Of a stretch of DNA of 64,000 bases, positions 1 to 12,659 are shown in pieces; within the stretch, counting starts at the first letter, position 1; the number at the start of each line of letters is the position of its first letter. Position numbers and translations under genes: made by a program. The notes under the pieces were generated by a model. It was not told where the DNA came from. It ran no database searches and saw only the letters and a list, made by a program, of their open reading frames with translations. Origin of the DNA: Anseranas semipalmata (taxonomy: Eukaryota; Chordata; Aves; Anseriformes; Anseranatidae); NCBI GenBank assembly GCA_013399115.1, contig VXAA01004024.1, forward strand, positions 175,710 through 239,709, in the 5' to 3' direction.

Positions 1-1535
1 GCTCAACCACGCCGGCACTGAGACGTTCGCCAGCAACCTGAGCGCTTGTGCCAGCAAAACCCTAGGTAGACGAACCGGGAAATGGCTCGCTTTACGAGCC
101 AGAGGCAGTGCTCGGGTGTAATAGGTACCAGCCCTTAAACATACAGTGGAACGGGTCTATTTGATTTGGGGCTTGTCCAACAGCATCAAAATAATAATCC
201 ATGTGCAGGTCCTGGAGAATTTATAGGCTAGTGCCACTACCTCTGGGCAATTAGATAAAAAGCAATACAAAGAAGATTTGGAGATGCAGGAAATCACAAA
301 GCTGCTCCCGACCATAAAAACGGGGAATGCACAATGCCATCCAGAGTAGTAAAATTTCATAATGCACAGATTAAAAAGAGGAACAAACAACGTTACTTAA
401 AAAACCCTCGGAAGGAATTGTATCTTATTGCAGTTTAGCCCTCAAAAGAAGCTTGCAGCTACTCAGCACTTTAAAATCCCCCTTTAACACCTACAGCACA
501 AAACAGAAATAATTAAGTCATATCTCACTGCCCAAATTGCTGCACTTCAACATTCAATTAACTAATTAAATAAAAATGTGCATTTAATTTGGAAGGCATG
601 GAACTTTTGGCCTACAGGGTTGCTAGCCTTTTTGAGGATAAGACTGTTTTGTATAACCTCTCACAGGGATGCCCGCTCAGAGCCCACACAACAAAATGAT
701 CTGAGCCAAGTTAGCACAGAACTCCCCCCAGAATGCCACACAAATGCCCACTGCTTTTTGCAGGTGAAACGTAGATGAAGGTGAAAAATAAGATAGAATT
801 CTGCACACAGTTTTAAGCAACTTCATTTGATGGAAAAGGTCTAAAATCGAAGTCACACAGCTTAAATAAAAAAAAGTTATTTTTAATGCCTTACATATAA
901 TAATCTTAAAAAAAAAACTTTACTTCAGAGACATATGAATAGCAGTATGAATTACAAAATTCTGAAGAACGGCAAGCAATATCCACAGAGATGAGGCATG
1001 TGTACCCGAATGCTCCCATGGTTAATGGCTGGCATTTTTACTGTAGTCTTAACAGCTACTTTCTCCTGAAACTCAGTGGATGTTGGTCATGAATGACTTC
1101 AGACTTGTGGAAGAAAGCAAGCTAGCAAGAAAGTCTGCTCTTTACCAAAGAGGCAGTTTTATGCCCTAAACTATAGTTGTCAGGTACTGAGTTTTGCATA
1201 AAAATCTCTCTTAAATAAGCTTCAGATTAAACCACCAGAACCAAGCAGGGAACAGGCCAAATGCCTGCTCAATAATGTTACAAAAATGCATCACTACCTT
1301 GAGTTGCGCTGAACACGTCCCTTTTAAGGGGAAAGAGACCTGGCTTATTTTTAGTTCATTGAAAGACAATCACATCAAAAGACCTGAAGCTACGGACTTG
1401 ACATGAGCAGCATGTAAAGGACTTAAGGCAATTATTTCTTTCCCCTTAAAAAATAGTATATATTTAATTTCCACGCACTAATAAACCATTATTTCAAGAA
1501 AAAGGAAATAATGAAGACTATATCCATAGCATCTG
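1..1535. other. No gene seen; CpG-containing first 130 bp, then AT-rich single-copy DNA
   Basis: The first 130 bases carry about ten CpGs, which stands out against what follows, and they include a 7-bp inverted repeat at 83-101 (tggctcg / cgagcca, 5-nt loop). They could be the edge of a feature left of the window. From about 140 to 1535 the sequence is AT-rich with A-runs (for example near 870 and 910). The only open frames are short and unremarkable, and I see no splice-flanked exon or known repeat. Confidence 0.6.
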
Positions 1536-1539
1536 GAGG

Positions 1540-2330
1540 TCTTTAGTACTGCTCGAGGCAGGCCTGACTTCAAAGCTGGATCAGGCTGCTCAGGAGCCTG
1601 CCCAGGGATGGAGCTTCCACCACCGCTGTGGAACCTGCTCTTTACCCTCATAATTAAAGTTATTTTTTCTCATGCCCAACAAGAATTGCCCCTGCTGCAA
1701 TTTATGACTACTGCCTCTTGCCTATCTTCACTGTACATCTCTAAGAAGAGCCTGGCTCCATCTGCTTCACAATTGCCCTTTAGATAGTCGAAGTCAAGCA
1801 GAGCCTCCCTCAGCCTCCTTTTCTCAATCCAAACACAACCAGCCGTCACAGTCTCTCCTGGTACAGGATGTGCTTCAGAACCAACCACCCTGGTGGTCCG
1901 TGACCTGTAACTCTCTGCCAGTTCAACACTGGACCACTGGCTCATGTAGTTTTTTATCCACCATGTAATCCATCCATCCGTCCAGTCTCTATCCAGTCTG
2001 GCCCCAGGGATGCTAAGGGAAGTGTCAAAAACCTCGCTACCATTGAAGTAAACAAGTAACAAGTAAACAATCCCCCCTGCTCTTCCCTCGTCCGCAGCCC
2101 CTTGTCCTCATTGCTCCATGACAGAAGGCCATTGTGTTGATGAGGCACAATTTGCCCATGGTAAATCCATGCGAGCTGTTCCCAGTCACCTTCTTGTTCT
2201 TCGTGTGCCTGGAAATGGCTTCTATGGAGACAAGTGCCACAATCCTCCCAGGGTCCAAGATGAGGCTGGCCAGCCTGCTGTCTCCCGGACGCATCTTTGT
2301 GCCTTAGAGCACAATTAGACACCTCAGGGT
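1540..2330 (-). mobile_element. Old, diverged CR1 LINE fragment (3' half, internally deleted)
   Basis: Read on the plus strand this is the antisense of a CR1 non-LTR retrotransposon. In order I recognise the 3'-side block 'atggagcttccaccacc', then 'cccctgctgcaattt', 'gagcctccctcagcctcc', 'ctggctcatg', and the more 5' ORF2 blocks 'cagtctctatccagtctg' and 'caccttcttgttcttcg' with 'cctggaaatggcttc'. The match to the avian CR1 consensus is from memory, not computed. Many substitutions, a jump near 1945-1975 and the missing 3' octamer tail mark it as old and dead. The minus-strand frames inside it (1670-2062, 1954-2322) are ORF2 debris in shifted frames, not genes. Confidence 0.85.
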
Positions 2331-2334
2331 CTGA

Positions 2335-5300
2335 TTTTTACGTCGTGCATGATCCATGAAAATGATGACACTGTTCCATTTGACCTGTAATAACCTGAGA
2401 TTACAACCATGTTACCACATTTGCCAGTAATTCTAAATGCAGAAGAGCTGGAAATACCAGCAGCTGGAAAACAGGTAGCACGGCTTGTTTGGCTCAGCCT
2501 TTCCTCTATTTTTTTTCAGAAGGCTGTTCAGTACTACAAATCCAAGTTCGCAAACACCTCTCCCCCCTCAAAAAATTACTGAGATGCAAAACACAGCTAG
2601 GCATTTTCATCACATTTGGAAATCCAATTCAGTGCAAGTTTTTCTTCATATTTTGACAAGAAGTTAATTTTTCAGTTGAAGGAAGAATATGTAGTCACTG
2701 ATTCTAAGGAACCCCCTAAAAACTCAAGAGTGAGCAAGATAGCAAGAGCAAGTGAGTGACAAGTAAAGTGTGTAATTTAAGAGTAAGATAAGAGCCTGGC
2801 ACCTGAAGAACAAATTCTTTCTAAAATCCAGATGTTGAACATTCTCACAGATCTGCTGTGGATAGGCCAGTTCTGACCTCTATTGCTTCATGCTCAAGTG
2901 CCTTAACATGAACAAGTCTTCCCTGATAATCCAGGTCCGTGATGAGGTGCTAAGCAACTGCAGATGACCGAGCATGATTTGCTAATCAAACACTTACTGG
3001 AAACAGTGAAGATGCCCAAGGACCTTCATGCAGTAAGTTTGGACAGGACTTTTCAATTCAAATTTTCAGAATAACTTAGTTTAACTTGCTCTATTTTGTC
3101 ATGGTTTGGAGTTTGGGAGAAAATAGGTGGAAGGTCTTTTAAATACTCTAGAATTGTTGAGATGTATTAATTTGGCAGCAATCTCTGTTATACATGTGAC
3201 TTTCACAAGCCTTAAGTGGAGACGCAAAGGATCTCTTTGCAAGAGACTAAAGTCAGCCAACCTCTAAAAATCAAACACCTAAAATCAACTGGGACAGTTC
3301 TTTCTATGGGCAGTTGAAGTTTGCACTGAAACTTCCTCAGGAAGCAGGAAAGGGGATTTCTTTTCTTTCTGAAACTTCTTAAGTGCATGGGCACTTCACT
3401 ATGGAATACAAAATCCACTCAAAACCTGGCTGTGGATCCTTGCATATTAAACAACAGGCTCTTAATGAAGCCCTCTCAGAAGCGGTGGGTTTCATCGGGA
3501 GGTGAATGCCAAACACGTTCCATTCATTAAGCAATAACTCAGAAACCTCCATCGCTGAACCTCTGAGTAGTCCTTTATCTTTCGATGCCTGTTCATAATG
3601 CAATACAATTAGGAAGGCTGGACACTTTTAGCCATTTTATAAAAAAAAAAAAAANTCTCAATGAGAAGAAAAAAAGAAGCTCTTAATATAGCAACCAACA
3701 AGCCACAATTCATTCAGGCTTTCATCCCTCAAAAAAAACTTCTCATGAGTACTCAACATTTTCAGAAGCCTGGGGAAACCGCTTGGTTTCTCTGAACACT
3801 TTGGCTATCAATAGCAGCAGGCTACTGTGGAGAAGAAGATACTTGTTCCACAGCTCATGGTTCCCTGTGTTCCAGCAGAAACCACATCCTACCACCCATG
3901 CTATGTTCACTATCTACAGCCTGAGCTCCTCCACTGATTTAAACTGGGACATTATGGTAAGGGAAGAAAACAGACATAAGTATAGATGTGCCAAGCTATT
4001 TGCTCAATCCTACCCTCTTCATGTTACTACATTAACACAGGAGGGAGATTCCTTTAGTTCAGTGGGCTCTTGACAATATTGTTTTCTCCATTAACAGTAA
4101 TGGTCCTGAACTCCTGCTCTTTGGGCAACACCACAGCATCTTCACAAAGTTACACTGCAAATAGCTTAATAATTTGCTCCCAATAGGAACATTTTTCTAT
4201 GGATGGTGAAAAGTGGAAGATGAGCCATCAGACACTTCTATGCTTCAGCATCTTTTCTACTTTTCTGTTTTCATTGTGTCATTAAATGACTCATCCCAGT
4301 CTTAAAGACTAAAACCTGATTTGTGAAAACTGGCTTTCACAGTAACTCTTTCTGACATTGGCATTAAATACCTCAGTTTGCTTTATAGCACAGTTCAATT
4401 ATGACAAGTCAAACATTTGGCTAAAGCTTAAGAAGAGCAAATGAGTTCTCATCATTGTAAATACTCTCAGTACAGGAGCAAAGTCAGCTTAGAGGAAAAA
4501 ACATGCTACTTCCAAACTCAATTACCTTTAATTCACACTTCCACTGCACAGGCCTACTACTAAAGAAAAAATAAAAACAACCACCACCACCACCACCACA
4601 AACCAGACTGACAGCACAAACAGAATCCCTAAATATGAAGGCAAGGCACCCAGTAGAACATTTACACACTGAAATATTTCCTCGAAAAGACAGATGCCTC
4701 AAGACAAGCCACAGCAGCAATGTCAAACTTCCAGTAACAATGCCACTAGCTAGAAGGAAAAAATAAAGGAAAAAAACCCTGGGGGGAAACATTTAACTTA
4801 GGCACTGCTAACTAACCTAGAGGTCTGGGAAGAGAACACTACCACATAAAACACACAGCTTCCCTCTGCTGCCAGGTCCCATGGCCTGGGACTCTGGTCT
4901 TCTTGTTCATTATGAACATCAGGAGCGTGGAAAACAGCATACCTTTGGGTTTTTGTTGTTGTCAGCTATTCCTTTTTTAATAAAGCCTTATACACCTCAA
5001 GAACATGGAGTAAAATTCTAAACTGGAACAGCTGCACTCAGACACGGTGCTGTCACGAGCAGAGGATCTCAGACTACATTGTTTTACTGCATCGCCTTTT
5101 GGCAAGGGCTTCTGGAGGACCAACAAGAAAGCACCAGAGGCCAATAAAAACTGAAAGGAGAAGTCGTCTTAGTAAGATTATTTAAACTTTGGGTTCTCAT
5201 TTTGTTTACATTATTACCTATTTAAAACTCACATTTCTTAACCAACAGTCAAAGAAGAAGTGGTGTCATGAAAAAAACACCAACAGTCTGGCTCCAGCTG

Positions 5301-6170
5301 GGTGGTGAAAATTGCTTCTAGAGTTCTCCAGTAGAAAAAAAAAAACACAAAAAATAAACCTCCAGCCAACATAAAAAAGCCACTTCACAAGTAAACCACA
5401 CCTCAAACAAGATTGGATAGTTAAGATTACAGGTAGGCATTATGGTTTTTATCTTCATATCTTTATGACCACAGAGAAACAAAGGCGGGAATACTGTTGT
5501 TCCCAGTTCTTTTGATCACTACTGGGGATCTCTGCTGATTGTTTAACACGTAAAATTGAGCTTTTGTGAATGCCTCCAAAGTTTTTATGAGCTTTATAAA
5601 ATATATTCTTATGAAGAGATTCCTAGATGGAAATACAGATACGTATTTAGACATATCTACCTCTAACTATGTTTGTATGTTAGGTCATGAATGCAAGGTT
5701 TACAGCTAGCTACTCTGCTACCAGCCAAGTAGAAACTCCATTTGTGCCTGCATTTAAGTCAAAATACAGCTTACCAAAATGAAACTATCGGTACAAAATT
5801 ACTTCTGTAAAGAGAACAATTGCTGACGAAGCCCCTTGCTCTCCGCTTAAGGACTGGATCTCTTCAAGTGGAGGAGAATTCCTGTTTTCTCTACCAAGAG
5901 ACACAGTAATAACATCAAGGTTTTCCCTCTTAACAACAATTTGCCAAACAGTCATTTATCAATTAAAGAATTGATCATGTCAAAGTAATTGTAAATGATG
6001 CAGCAAAATGAAATATTTCCCATTTGCCATAATTTTGATTTCATCAAGTGTGGTCAACCTGCCTTTAGATTTCCTCCAAAGCCAAACTCTGTTCTCTGCT
6101 TGCAGGAAACAAACAGCAGGGAACTGCTGAAGCAAGGTAGTTTTAAACTACAGACCAGAAGAATAACAGC
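2335..6170. other. No gene seen; AT-rich single-copy DNA
   Basis: AT-rich sequence with a single N at 3655 next to an A-run, and a short CCA microsatellite at 4579-4600. A good-looking plus-strand acceptor lies near 2518 (T-rich tract, then cag), but no donor follows within a normal exon length. The frame after it is 50-odd codons of ordinary composition. Frames at 3783-4073 and 4484-4792 are unremarkable. I see no known repeat. Confidence 0.55.
4579..4600. repeat. (CCA)n microsatellite
   Basis: About seven uninterrupted CCA units; on the minus strand this reads TGG and gives a short glycine run in one meaningless frame. Confidence 0.9.
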
Positions 6171-6179
6171 CACCCTCCA

Positions 6180-6600
6180 CCTTCTTACCTTCCTGCAGAG
6201 AACTCGCTCGTTGCAACAGGAAAACTACCTGCCCATCGACCCTGCCGCAGAGTCCTTGAGGGGACAGCTTTCTTTCAAAACACCCAGGACGGCCCAGTAG
6301 TCACCATCTCGTTGCATTCCCTTCATCCCGCTGCCTCGTTGCAGGTGAGCAGCTCTGGCCGCTCGCACCACGGGGTAACGTGCTAAGGTACAGTGCCAAG
6401 GTACAGGGCCACACTCCGGCCCTATCCATCCTGGAAAGCCCCCTGTGGTCCCACAGCCACCTCCTCTCGCAGGGCTTCAAGCTGGGGCTTCTGTGCACTG
6501 CTCCGCCTGCATGACCCATGCTGGCAACAGCAGCCACCAACTGCAGAACCCACCAAAAGGAAGGGGCCGCACGTGCCCCTCTCACGCTGATGAAGTGAAT
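6180..6600. other. GC-richer patch with splice-like sites on both strands
   Basis: CpGs are more frequent here than in the flanks. On the minus strand a consensus donor (gaag|gtaaga) sits at about 6190. To its right is a roughly 38-codon stop-free frame, but I find no convincing acceptor. On the plus strand 'ttgcag|gtgagc' at about 6343 can be read as acceptor or donor. Frames overlap on both strands (minus 6301-6585 and 6422-6742; plus 6445-6777), which is what GC-rich DNA gives by chance. It could be a non-coding exon or a minor promoter. I recognise no protein. Confidence 0.3.
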
Positions 6601-8715
6601 GTGGGGAGGGACAGCAGATGTATTGGACAGCGCTGCTTGGAGATGATCTTTTTTGTAACAGAAGCTGCCACCACTTATTGTTATGCAAGTAACGGCACAC
6701 TGAGTATCCTAAGTACCTGCTATAGTACTCAGTTAGGCTCAAGGCAAAACTCCAGAGGACGTCTCCTCAAGTCTTAAGATGATACGTCTGTTTTACAGAG
6801 AACCGTAGACGTCAATTTACTCCAAGTCCAGCTTCAAAAACATATTTAGTGAGCAGTGCAATGCCCGAGAAAACATCCCTTTTTAAATTAAAAAGACAGT
6901 GCATTGAAGTATTTTTTCCCCTAGCATTTATTAAAATAGAACAGTATCTTTACACACAAAATTATAGACAATCTGTATCTGCAATAACCACCACACCAAA
7001 AAAACCCAACCCTGCAACAACACCTCTCTGGAGAAGAGATAGAGGATCAAAACAAACAGGTTTCTTTGTTTTTTTCCTCCTGTCTTGTTTTGCTAAAGAA
7101 GCCCCATAAAAATATATAAGGTTACACTAAGCTCAGATTCTAAAATTATTTTAATCAGCACATACAAGAGATGGGAATACAGATAGACTGTTACCGACCT
7201 ACTGGTTGCCCTTGTATTCAAAGTTTTCCCAATCACCCTCAGACAATTTGAGATTGTGCCTTCACTGTTGCATGGAAAAGCAAGATTTACAATTCCAGTA
7301 ATGGCCTACAATTCCTATGCCAGGCTACAGAAATCAAAATCACTTGGAGGAAAAAGATCCAGAAAGAGTGAAACAAACTGACAGCTTGTATGATGCTTGG
7401 AGACCTCTCCTGAACCCCCTTATGAGACAGCTTTGGAAGGTCTCTTCACCATATAGAGTCCACAGCAAAGCCAAACAGCATACGAATGGGAGGGCCCAGG
7501 ATAAATATTTAGATTTTTAATTTCATGTTTTGCAGAATCTACAATATGGCTGAGCATCTTGTATGCACTATTATCTCCTTGAACAGGTATTTACTGAAGA
7601 AAAACTGACTTCTGCATTTTATTTTATTTTTTTAACTGCTCCTTGATAGAGTTCTAATGTAGATTTTGTTGCTTTGTGCAATAAAGACGTAAGGAAATTC
7701 AGACATGATTTTTAGATGGTCTCACTGGAGAAAGTAAACAATAAGTCATCTGTCAGAAGTTAGAATTTTACTGTTGTATTATACATACAGAGAAATAATG
7801 TCTAAATTGAAATAGTTGAGAGTTTGACGTGTACCAGGTTTTGTGGTTCTATAAAACTTGTTTATTTTACTGTACACACATATTTACAAGAGCGTGCAAA
7901 GGGCTTCTTTCTTTTTACCCTCAGAAAGAGAGACTCTTCTCAATTATGAATCACTTTAGATAATTCATGACATTAATATCTGGCAAGATGCATCTCAGCA
8001 GACCATTTATGCTGCAGCATGCTAGAGCTCAGTGACAAGATGTACTGCATGAAAGCTCCACAACAAAGTAAAAGCCAGTTACATCACTCAGCAAGTGTTT
8101 ACTATTTGACATTTTGCTTTCTCGAGATTACCTGAGTCACATAACTTTTCGTAGGCAAGTATGGAAATTCTTATCAGCGGACAGTCTTCTAGAATTTCCT
8201 ACTTGTTTAGACTATGGAAGTTACATTACATGTAAAAGAACAAGCCCTTATTTACAAAGGAACTCACATTAGTAGATTAAAACCAACTCAGATGCTTCCA
8301 ATTCTTATTTTGATCTAATAGTTGTGTATTTTTAGTTAGCTTAGGCTGGTTCCTCAACATCACAAAGCTCAAAGGATGCCAAGGGAATAAAGTTGTACCG
8401 AACATTGGAATTTACAACCAAGACATATGTGCCTGTCAGTGTGTCACAAAAACTGGACTGATTTCTGATGAAAGAAGCCACAAAGCTGAAGGTTCACAAG
8501 ACAAATCATTCAGAGAGTTCATTATTTTGATTTAGGTTAAACGGATTTATGAGCTTAGGAACAGAACTAAATTGCTGCAATTTGAATAGCTGAGCTGCAT
8601 AACTGACCGTACAAGCGTATTTAGCCTAAAGCAAAAGCCAGGTCAAGCACTTTTTTTTGGCTTATGAAAGCCAAATGAAAGGAGCTTTGTATGGAAAAAT
8701 ATCAGTGAGAGGAGA
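6600..8715. other. No gene seen; AT-rich single-copy DNA
   Basis: Mostly AT-rich, with T-runs near 7620 and 8650. No repeat family recognised, no coherent frame above about 90 codons and no paired splice sites. Confidence 0.55.
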
Positions 8716-8718
8716 TTT

Positions 8719-9300
8719 GTGAAGCCTAGCTACTTTACCTCACCACGGGAACAAGAGTATTCCCAGCAGAAGCAGCAGACAGTAGATCTGAACACTTCGT
8801 TATCAAAGTTTTCTGCTGAAACACAGCCTCGACAAGTGATCTCCTGGCAAGGTCCATCCCACCAGAGCACCAGACTGGTGTCCACAGCTGGACAACCACT
8901 AGGTGTCCATGTTCCAGAGACCACTGTGACTACACATAAGTCTTCACCTGTGGAAAACAATGCGCATGGTCTCAGGCACGTGGTGAGTTCTACCACAGGC
9001 CTGCCACCCACCCAACATGTAACAGCCAGCTCTCTGTGCATCTCTGATGAAACAGAAGGGGGATAAAGCAGCAGCTGGCAAGTGAATGCCAAAGGCTGGC
9101 CACCACTACAGTAATGCAGAGCTATCCCGCTTATAGCCAGAGCTGGACATGCAGGTGTGCAGATCAGTGACATTACCCAACTCATTTGTTCAAGACTGAA
9201 CACATTGCCAAAAGGCTCAGATACACAGAATCAGGTGCTGGCCAGATACTGGTTATCCAGCTCATCTTAACCCAATAAAGGTGCTGCACACAGCCAAAAA
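8719..9300. other. Unidentified block, open on both strands
   Basis: A block of balanced base composition in AT-rich flanks. The plus frame 8719-9066 gives 115 residues rich in S, T and Q. The minus frame 8730-9203 gives 157 residues rich in C, V and S. A plus-strand donor (acgtg|gtgagt) is near 8985, inside the plus frame, but I find no matching acceptor. I recognise no protein or repeat. Two overlapping frames on opposite strands point to low stop-codon content rather than a gene. It could be an old repeat of a family I do not know. Confidence 0.3.
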
Positions 9301-9680
9301 CAAACAAGGACTGTCCAGAGCTCAATGAGGGCACCGCGCTGCTCAATTTCTGCTTAAACGAAGCAGCACAACGCTGGATTCGCTAAGGCTTCATCTAAGA
9401 CTGTATTTAAGATATAATTATTGCTCAAGTTGGAGGAAAGTGGGGAAACATGCATCTTCCTGAACAGCAAGACAGTATTAGATGCCACAACTAATAATCA
9501 CATTCTTGAATCTTGTTACCTATTTCGAAGCCACAGGCCACAACCTCAGCAAGGCCACTTCTTTCAGCTGGCTATGCTGATTCACAGTAACTAAAGGGTC
9601 TGCTCAGTGTTACTAATTAATTCCTTGTCCCCCCTGAGCTCCACATTACCACCAGTTTGAGACGAGTAAAGTTTACCCAC

Positions 9681-9736
9681 CTTCTTCCCCTCAAGACTGC
9701 TGGATGAATGGTGACTGCTGCTAGAACCAACACCAA
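9681..9736 (-). other. Candidate 56-nt exon (minus strand)
   Basis: On the minus strand a pyrimidine-rich acceptor (atttcttctttctag) is followed by 56 nt and a donor of type gaag|gtgggt. One frame, entered after two bases, is fully open and ends on a whole codon. It reads as a serine/histidine-rich stretch with SSSSHHSSSS, then LEGKK. A second candidate donor on the same strand lies 254 nt upstream (9990), so the two could be neighbouring exons. I do not recognise the peptide. Splice pairs this good also occur by chance in a window this size. Confidence 0.25.
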
Positions 9737-9990
9737 CTAGAAAGAAGAAATAACTACCCACCTTACGTCCAGAAAAGAGATCGTCTCTGGTGAAGACGCT
9801 GCAGTCTTAGCAGCACAAATGCCTTAGAAGAGCTGCAGACCAGAGGTGTCTGTCCAAGCCTGGAGACATGGACTTAGGAGCCCCCAAGGATCTAGAAGGC
9901 CAATGTCTCCATGGACAACAGAAGCACCGTGGAGACAAGTAATGCAGAAAACGAAATGGCTGCCTGCAACGGTCATCAGGCACCGCTTAC

Positions 9991-10100
9991 CTGTCTGATT
10001 TGCGTGGAAGTGATGAGCGCTCCTGCTAGCGCTTCAAATACTTTCTCCCTTTGAAGGCATCAAGTTTGAGAAATGACATCAAGCAAGCAGGAACTGTATG
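9991..10100 (-). other. Candidate exon ending in a strong donor (minus strand); 5' limit unclear
   Basis: The donor is close to consensus (cagacag|gtaagc, boundary at 9990/9991). One frame upstream of it is open for about 24 codons (ending TSTQIRQ). The best acceptor I see, near 10100 (ctacatacag), would give an exon with stops in all three frames. If real, it is more likely untranslated or part of a non-coding RNA. It lies next to the 9681-9736 candidate on the same strand. Confidence 0.2.
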
Positions 10101-10104
10101 TAGA

Positions 10105-12295
10105 CCAGCAGATATACCCCTACAGCTTAGAACAGCTAGCTTTACAATAGTGGCTTGATTTTATTTACTAGAAGACCCACTAACGTAACAGACATCATCC
10201 CCTATTACAAAGCTTTTTGGTGTTGTACAAGTCAGTCTTGAAAACTTTCTACATTACACAGTATTGCCTCACACATGGTCTTTTCCAAGCACTCATGCAC
10301 TATAACCCTTGGTCCAAGGACCTTAAAGAATATCTGACACTTGTATGTCTTTGATGCAGAAAGCCATACAAAACCAACCTCTGAATTACAAAAGCATCAC
10401 AAAGAAGCTACAGATCTGAGAACTATCATCCCAGCTAATCATGTTGTATGTTATGATCCTGCATGTAGATCAATCACAGAAACCAGAAAATGCAATCCTT
10501 CCCCAGCCTCTCGGGCTTATCCACTTAGACTGTATCTGAAAAATCAAACTGAGGGTGATACAAGCCAGGAGTCAGAGCTGTGGGAAGTGCTCTTCACCAT
10601 CACCTCCCAATAGATCCTAAGTCTTGCCTGATAACTCCTAACAGATTTTAACTCTCAGAGGCTGAAAAGAAAAAGAAAGCAAGGCTGACCACCTACTGAC
10701 ATGCCCATGCATCCATCAGAATAAAGACAGGTTGCTACTATTTGTTCTACACTAGATGAAGAGAGGGGGAGATAAACCCATGCACGTGTTTGCCTGCAGA
10801 CGGGGCACAGCAGAGCCACATAACCACTGCACGTACTGCTATTGCTACGCAGCAACCTCTGGGACAGAAGAGCAGCAGCTGCCGGCTACCCACGTGGGAA
10901 TACATTAACCACGAACCAAGTCCCTGCACAGCGGCAACGAAGGTATGAGGCCATGGAGATAGGTGTCCGTGCACAGGAACTGAACCACCAGCCATCATGG
11001 GGAAACAGCAAGGGCATGCTGCAGGAAGCCACCACAGAGCACGCAGGGGGCATGACACCTGAAGCCCCTCATGGGATCAGGTTTGTGGTGACCAACGCTT
11101 GCACCAGCAGCTCCCAACTCTCCATGGATCTGGGGAGATCCTTGTGAAGGGTGTAGGAGACAGGAACACATCTGGGCAGGTGAAATGGCTGCAAGTACCA
11201 GAAGATGGTTACAGGGCTAGTACTGAAAGTCTTCATGCTGCCTTCAACTGTTCTTATTACTGCTGTTTGGGAATCTTTGTCAAGAGTTTCTTTCCCAGAC
11301 CCACGGGCTACAGAAAACAAATATAAGCAAGCTTGCACCAGTTTCCAGTGAATGTGTCCCAAGTACTCCGCTGTTCAAGGGCCATTACAGGTAACTTTAC
11401 ACATTAGACCTGAAGGTGTCAGGCTAATTCCAACACATCTAACGTTCATTTTAGTGTCCTACTCCCCAGTCCAAAACATCTCTATCATCTTGGTACTTTA
11501 TGCAGTACCTGATATGTGTTTTCTATCCTATACACAATATCTTACAGCTCAGTAAAAAGCTTCTGGGAGCTATAAACAAATAACTCTGCCAACCAGAATC
11601 AGGCAAATTTTAATCCCATTTAGACAATTCTTTTCTTCTCCAAGAGGTTCCCAAAAGGCATCCATCATGAGCAGCTGTAGATCATCAGTGTAATATGTAG
11701 TCTAACACACTGAGCACTGAAAAAAAAAATTACCTAGAGCATGAAATGTTTAGTGCAAATGAAAATTAATCACTTGATAATAACAGAATACCTGAGTGTA
11801 ATGACACTGCTTGCTTCCCTGGGCACAGTTTCTTAAGAGTGCATTAAATGGGTAAGTAAAGAAATTGTTCTTATATTTTCAGTCACGACTCACCCAAGTT
11901 TCATCATTCCTTAGGAACATTCTGGAAAACTAGAAAAAGAAACTGAGTAAAACATTAAAGCAAAGTCCTCAATAAGGAAGAGGGATGCAATTAAGCAGCA
12001 TCTCATAGATACAAAGGGGGCACTCAGAGCAAGGCAAGTGAGCATGAGCATCTGAAAAGCAGGAGTTGAGCAGTCCGGGGAACCACAGAACAGAGAGGGG
12101 AAAAAAAGTGAGGCGAGAGGGGAGCAGGTAGATGGGGAGACAAAGAGATCCTGAAAAGACAAGTTGAAATACAAGTGGCCATTAGTCTTAATGAAGGTAT
12201 TTTTGGATAGGTCTCGCAACAGACAACCAGCAAACATGTTCTGAAGGGTGCCAGAGCTCTTATCAGCCAAGCACAAAGCAGCAGTCTCAAGGCAT
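10105..12295. other. No gene seen; mixed single-copy DNA
   Basis: Composition is more balanced at 10600-11350, where several frames overlap on both strands (for example 10842-11147 plus and 11069-11362 minus). The rest is AT-rich. The minus frames at 11911-12411 run up to and into the CR1 copy and have no family features. No splice-flanked exon stands out. Confidence 0.5.
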
Positions 12296-12296
12296 A

Positions 12297-12655
12297 GTAT
12301 CACAGAATCACAGAATATCCCGAGTTGGAAGGGACCCATAAGGATCATCGAGTCCAACTCCTGGCACTGCACAGGTCTACCCAAAATTTTAGACCATGTG
12401 ACTAAGTGCACAGTCCAAACGCCTCTTAAATTCAGACAGGCTTGGTGCAGTGACTACTTCACTGGGGAGCCTGTTCCAGTGTGCAACCACCCTCTCAGTG
12501 AAGAACCTCTTCCTGATGTCCAACCTAAACCTCCCCTGCCTCAGCTTGACACCGTTGCCGCGGGTTCTATCACTGGTGATTAAGGAGAATAGGTCGGCGC
12601 CTGGCCCTCCACTCCCCCTCGCAAGGAAGTTGTAGACTGAGTATAGTATCACCTT
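12297..12655 (-). mobile_element. CR1 LINE, 5'-truncated copy with intact 3' end
   Basis: The left edge is the reverse complement of the bird CR1 3' terminus: two 'tcacagaa' units, then 'gttggaagggac', 'aggatcatcgagtccaac' and 'cctggggag'-type sequence. The minus frame 12389-12652 is the degenerate C-terminal end of ORF2 (endonuclease/reverse transcriptase protein), shown by FTERVV, HWNRLPSEVV and a SLSEFKRRLD ending. The copy is about 360 bp, the usual 5' truncation of CR1, and retains the 3' octamers that CR1 reverse transcriptase recognises. It looks less diverged than the copy at 1.5-2.3 kb and is plainly immobile. Its match to avian consensus is from memory. Confidence 0.93.
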
Positions 12656-12659
12656 CGAA

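Noticed and set aside
1670..2322. Three overlapping minus-strand frames of 85-130 codons
   Set aside because: They lie in the old CR1 copy and read its antisense or frameshifted ORF2 sequence.
2485..2667. Plus frame after a very good acceptor at 2518
   Set aside because: No donor or polyadenylation signal within a plausible distance and no recognisable peptide.
12248..12583. Plus-strand frame of 111 codons
   Set aside because: It is the antisense of the CR1 copy at 12297-12655.
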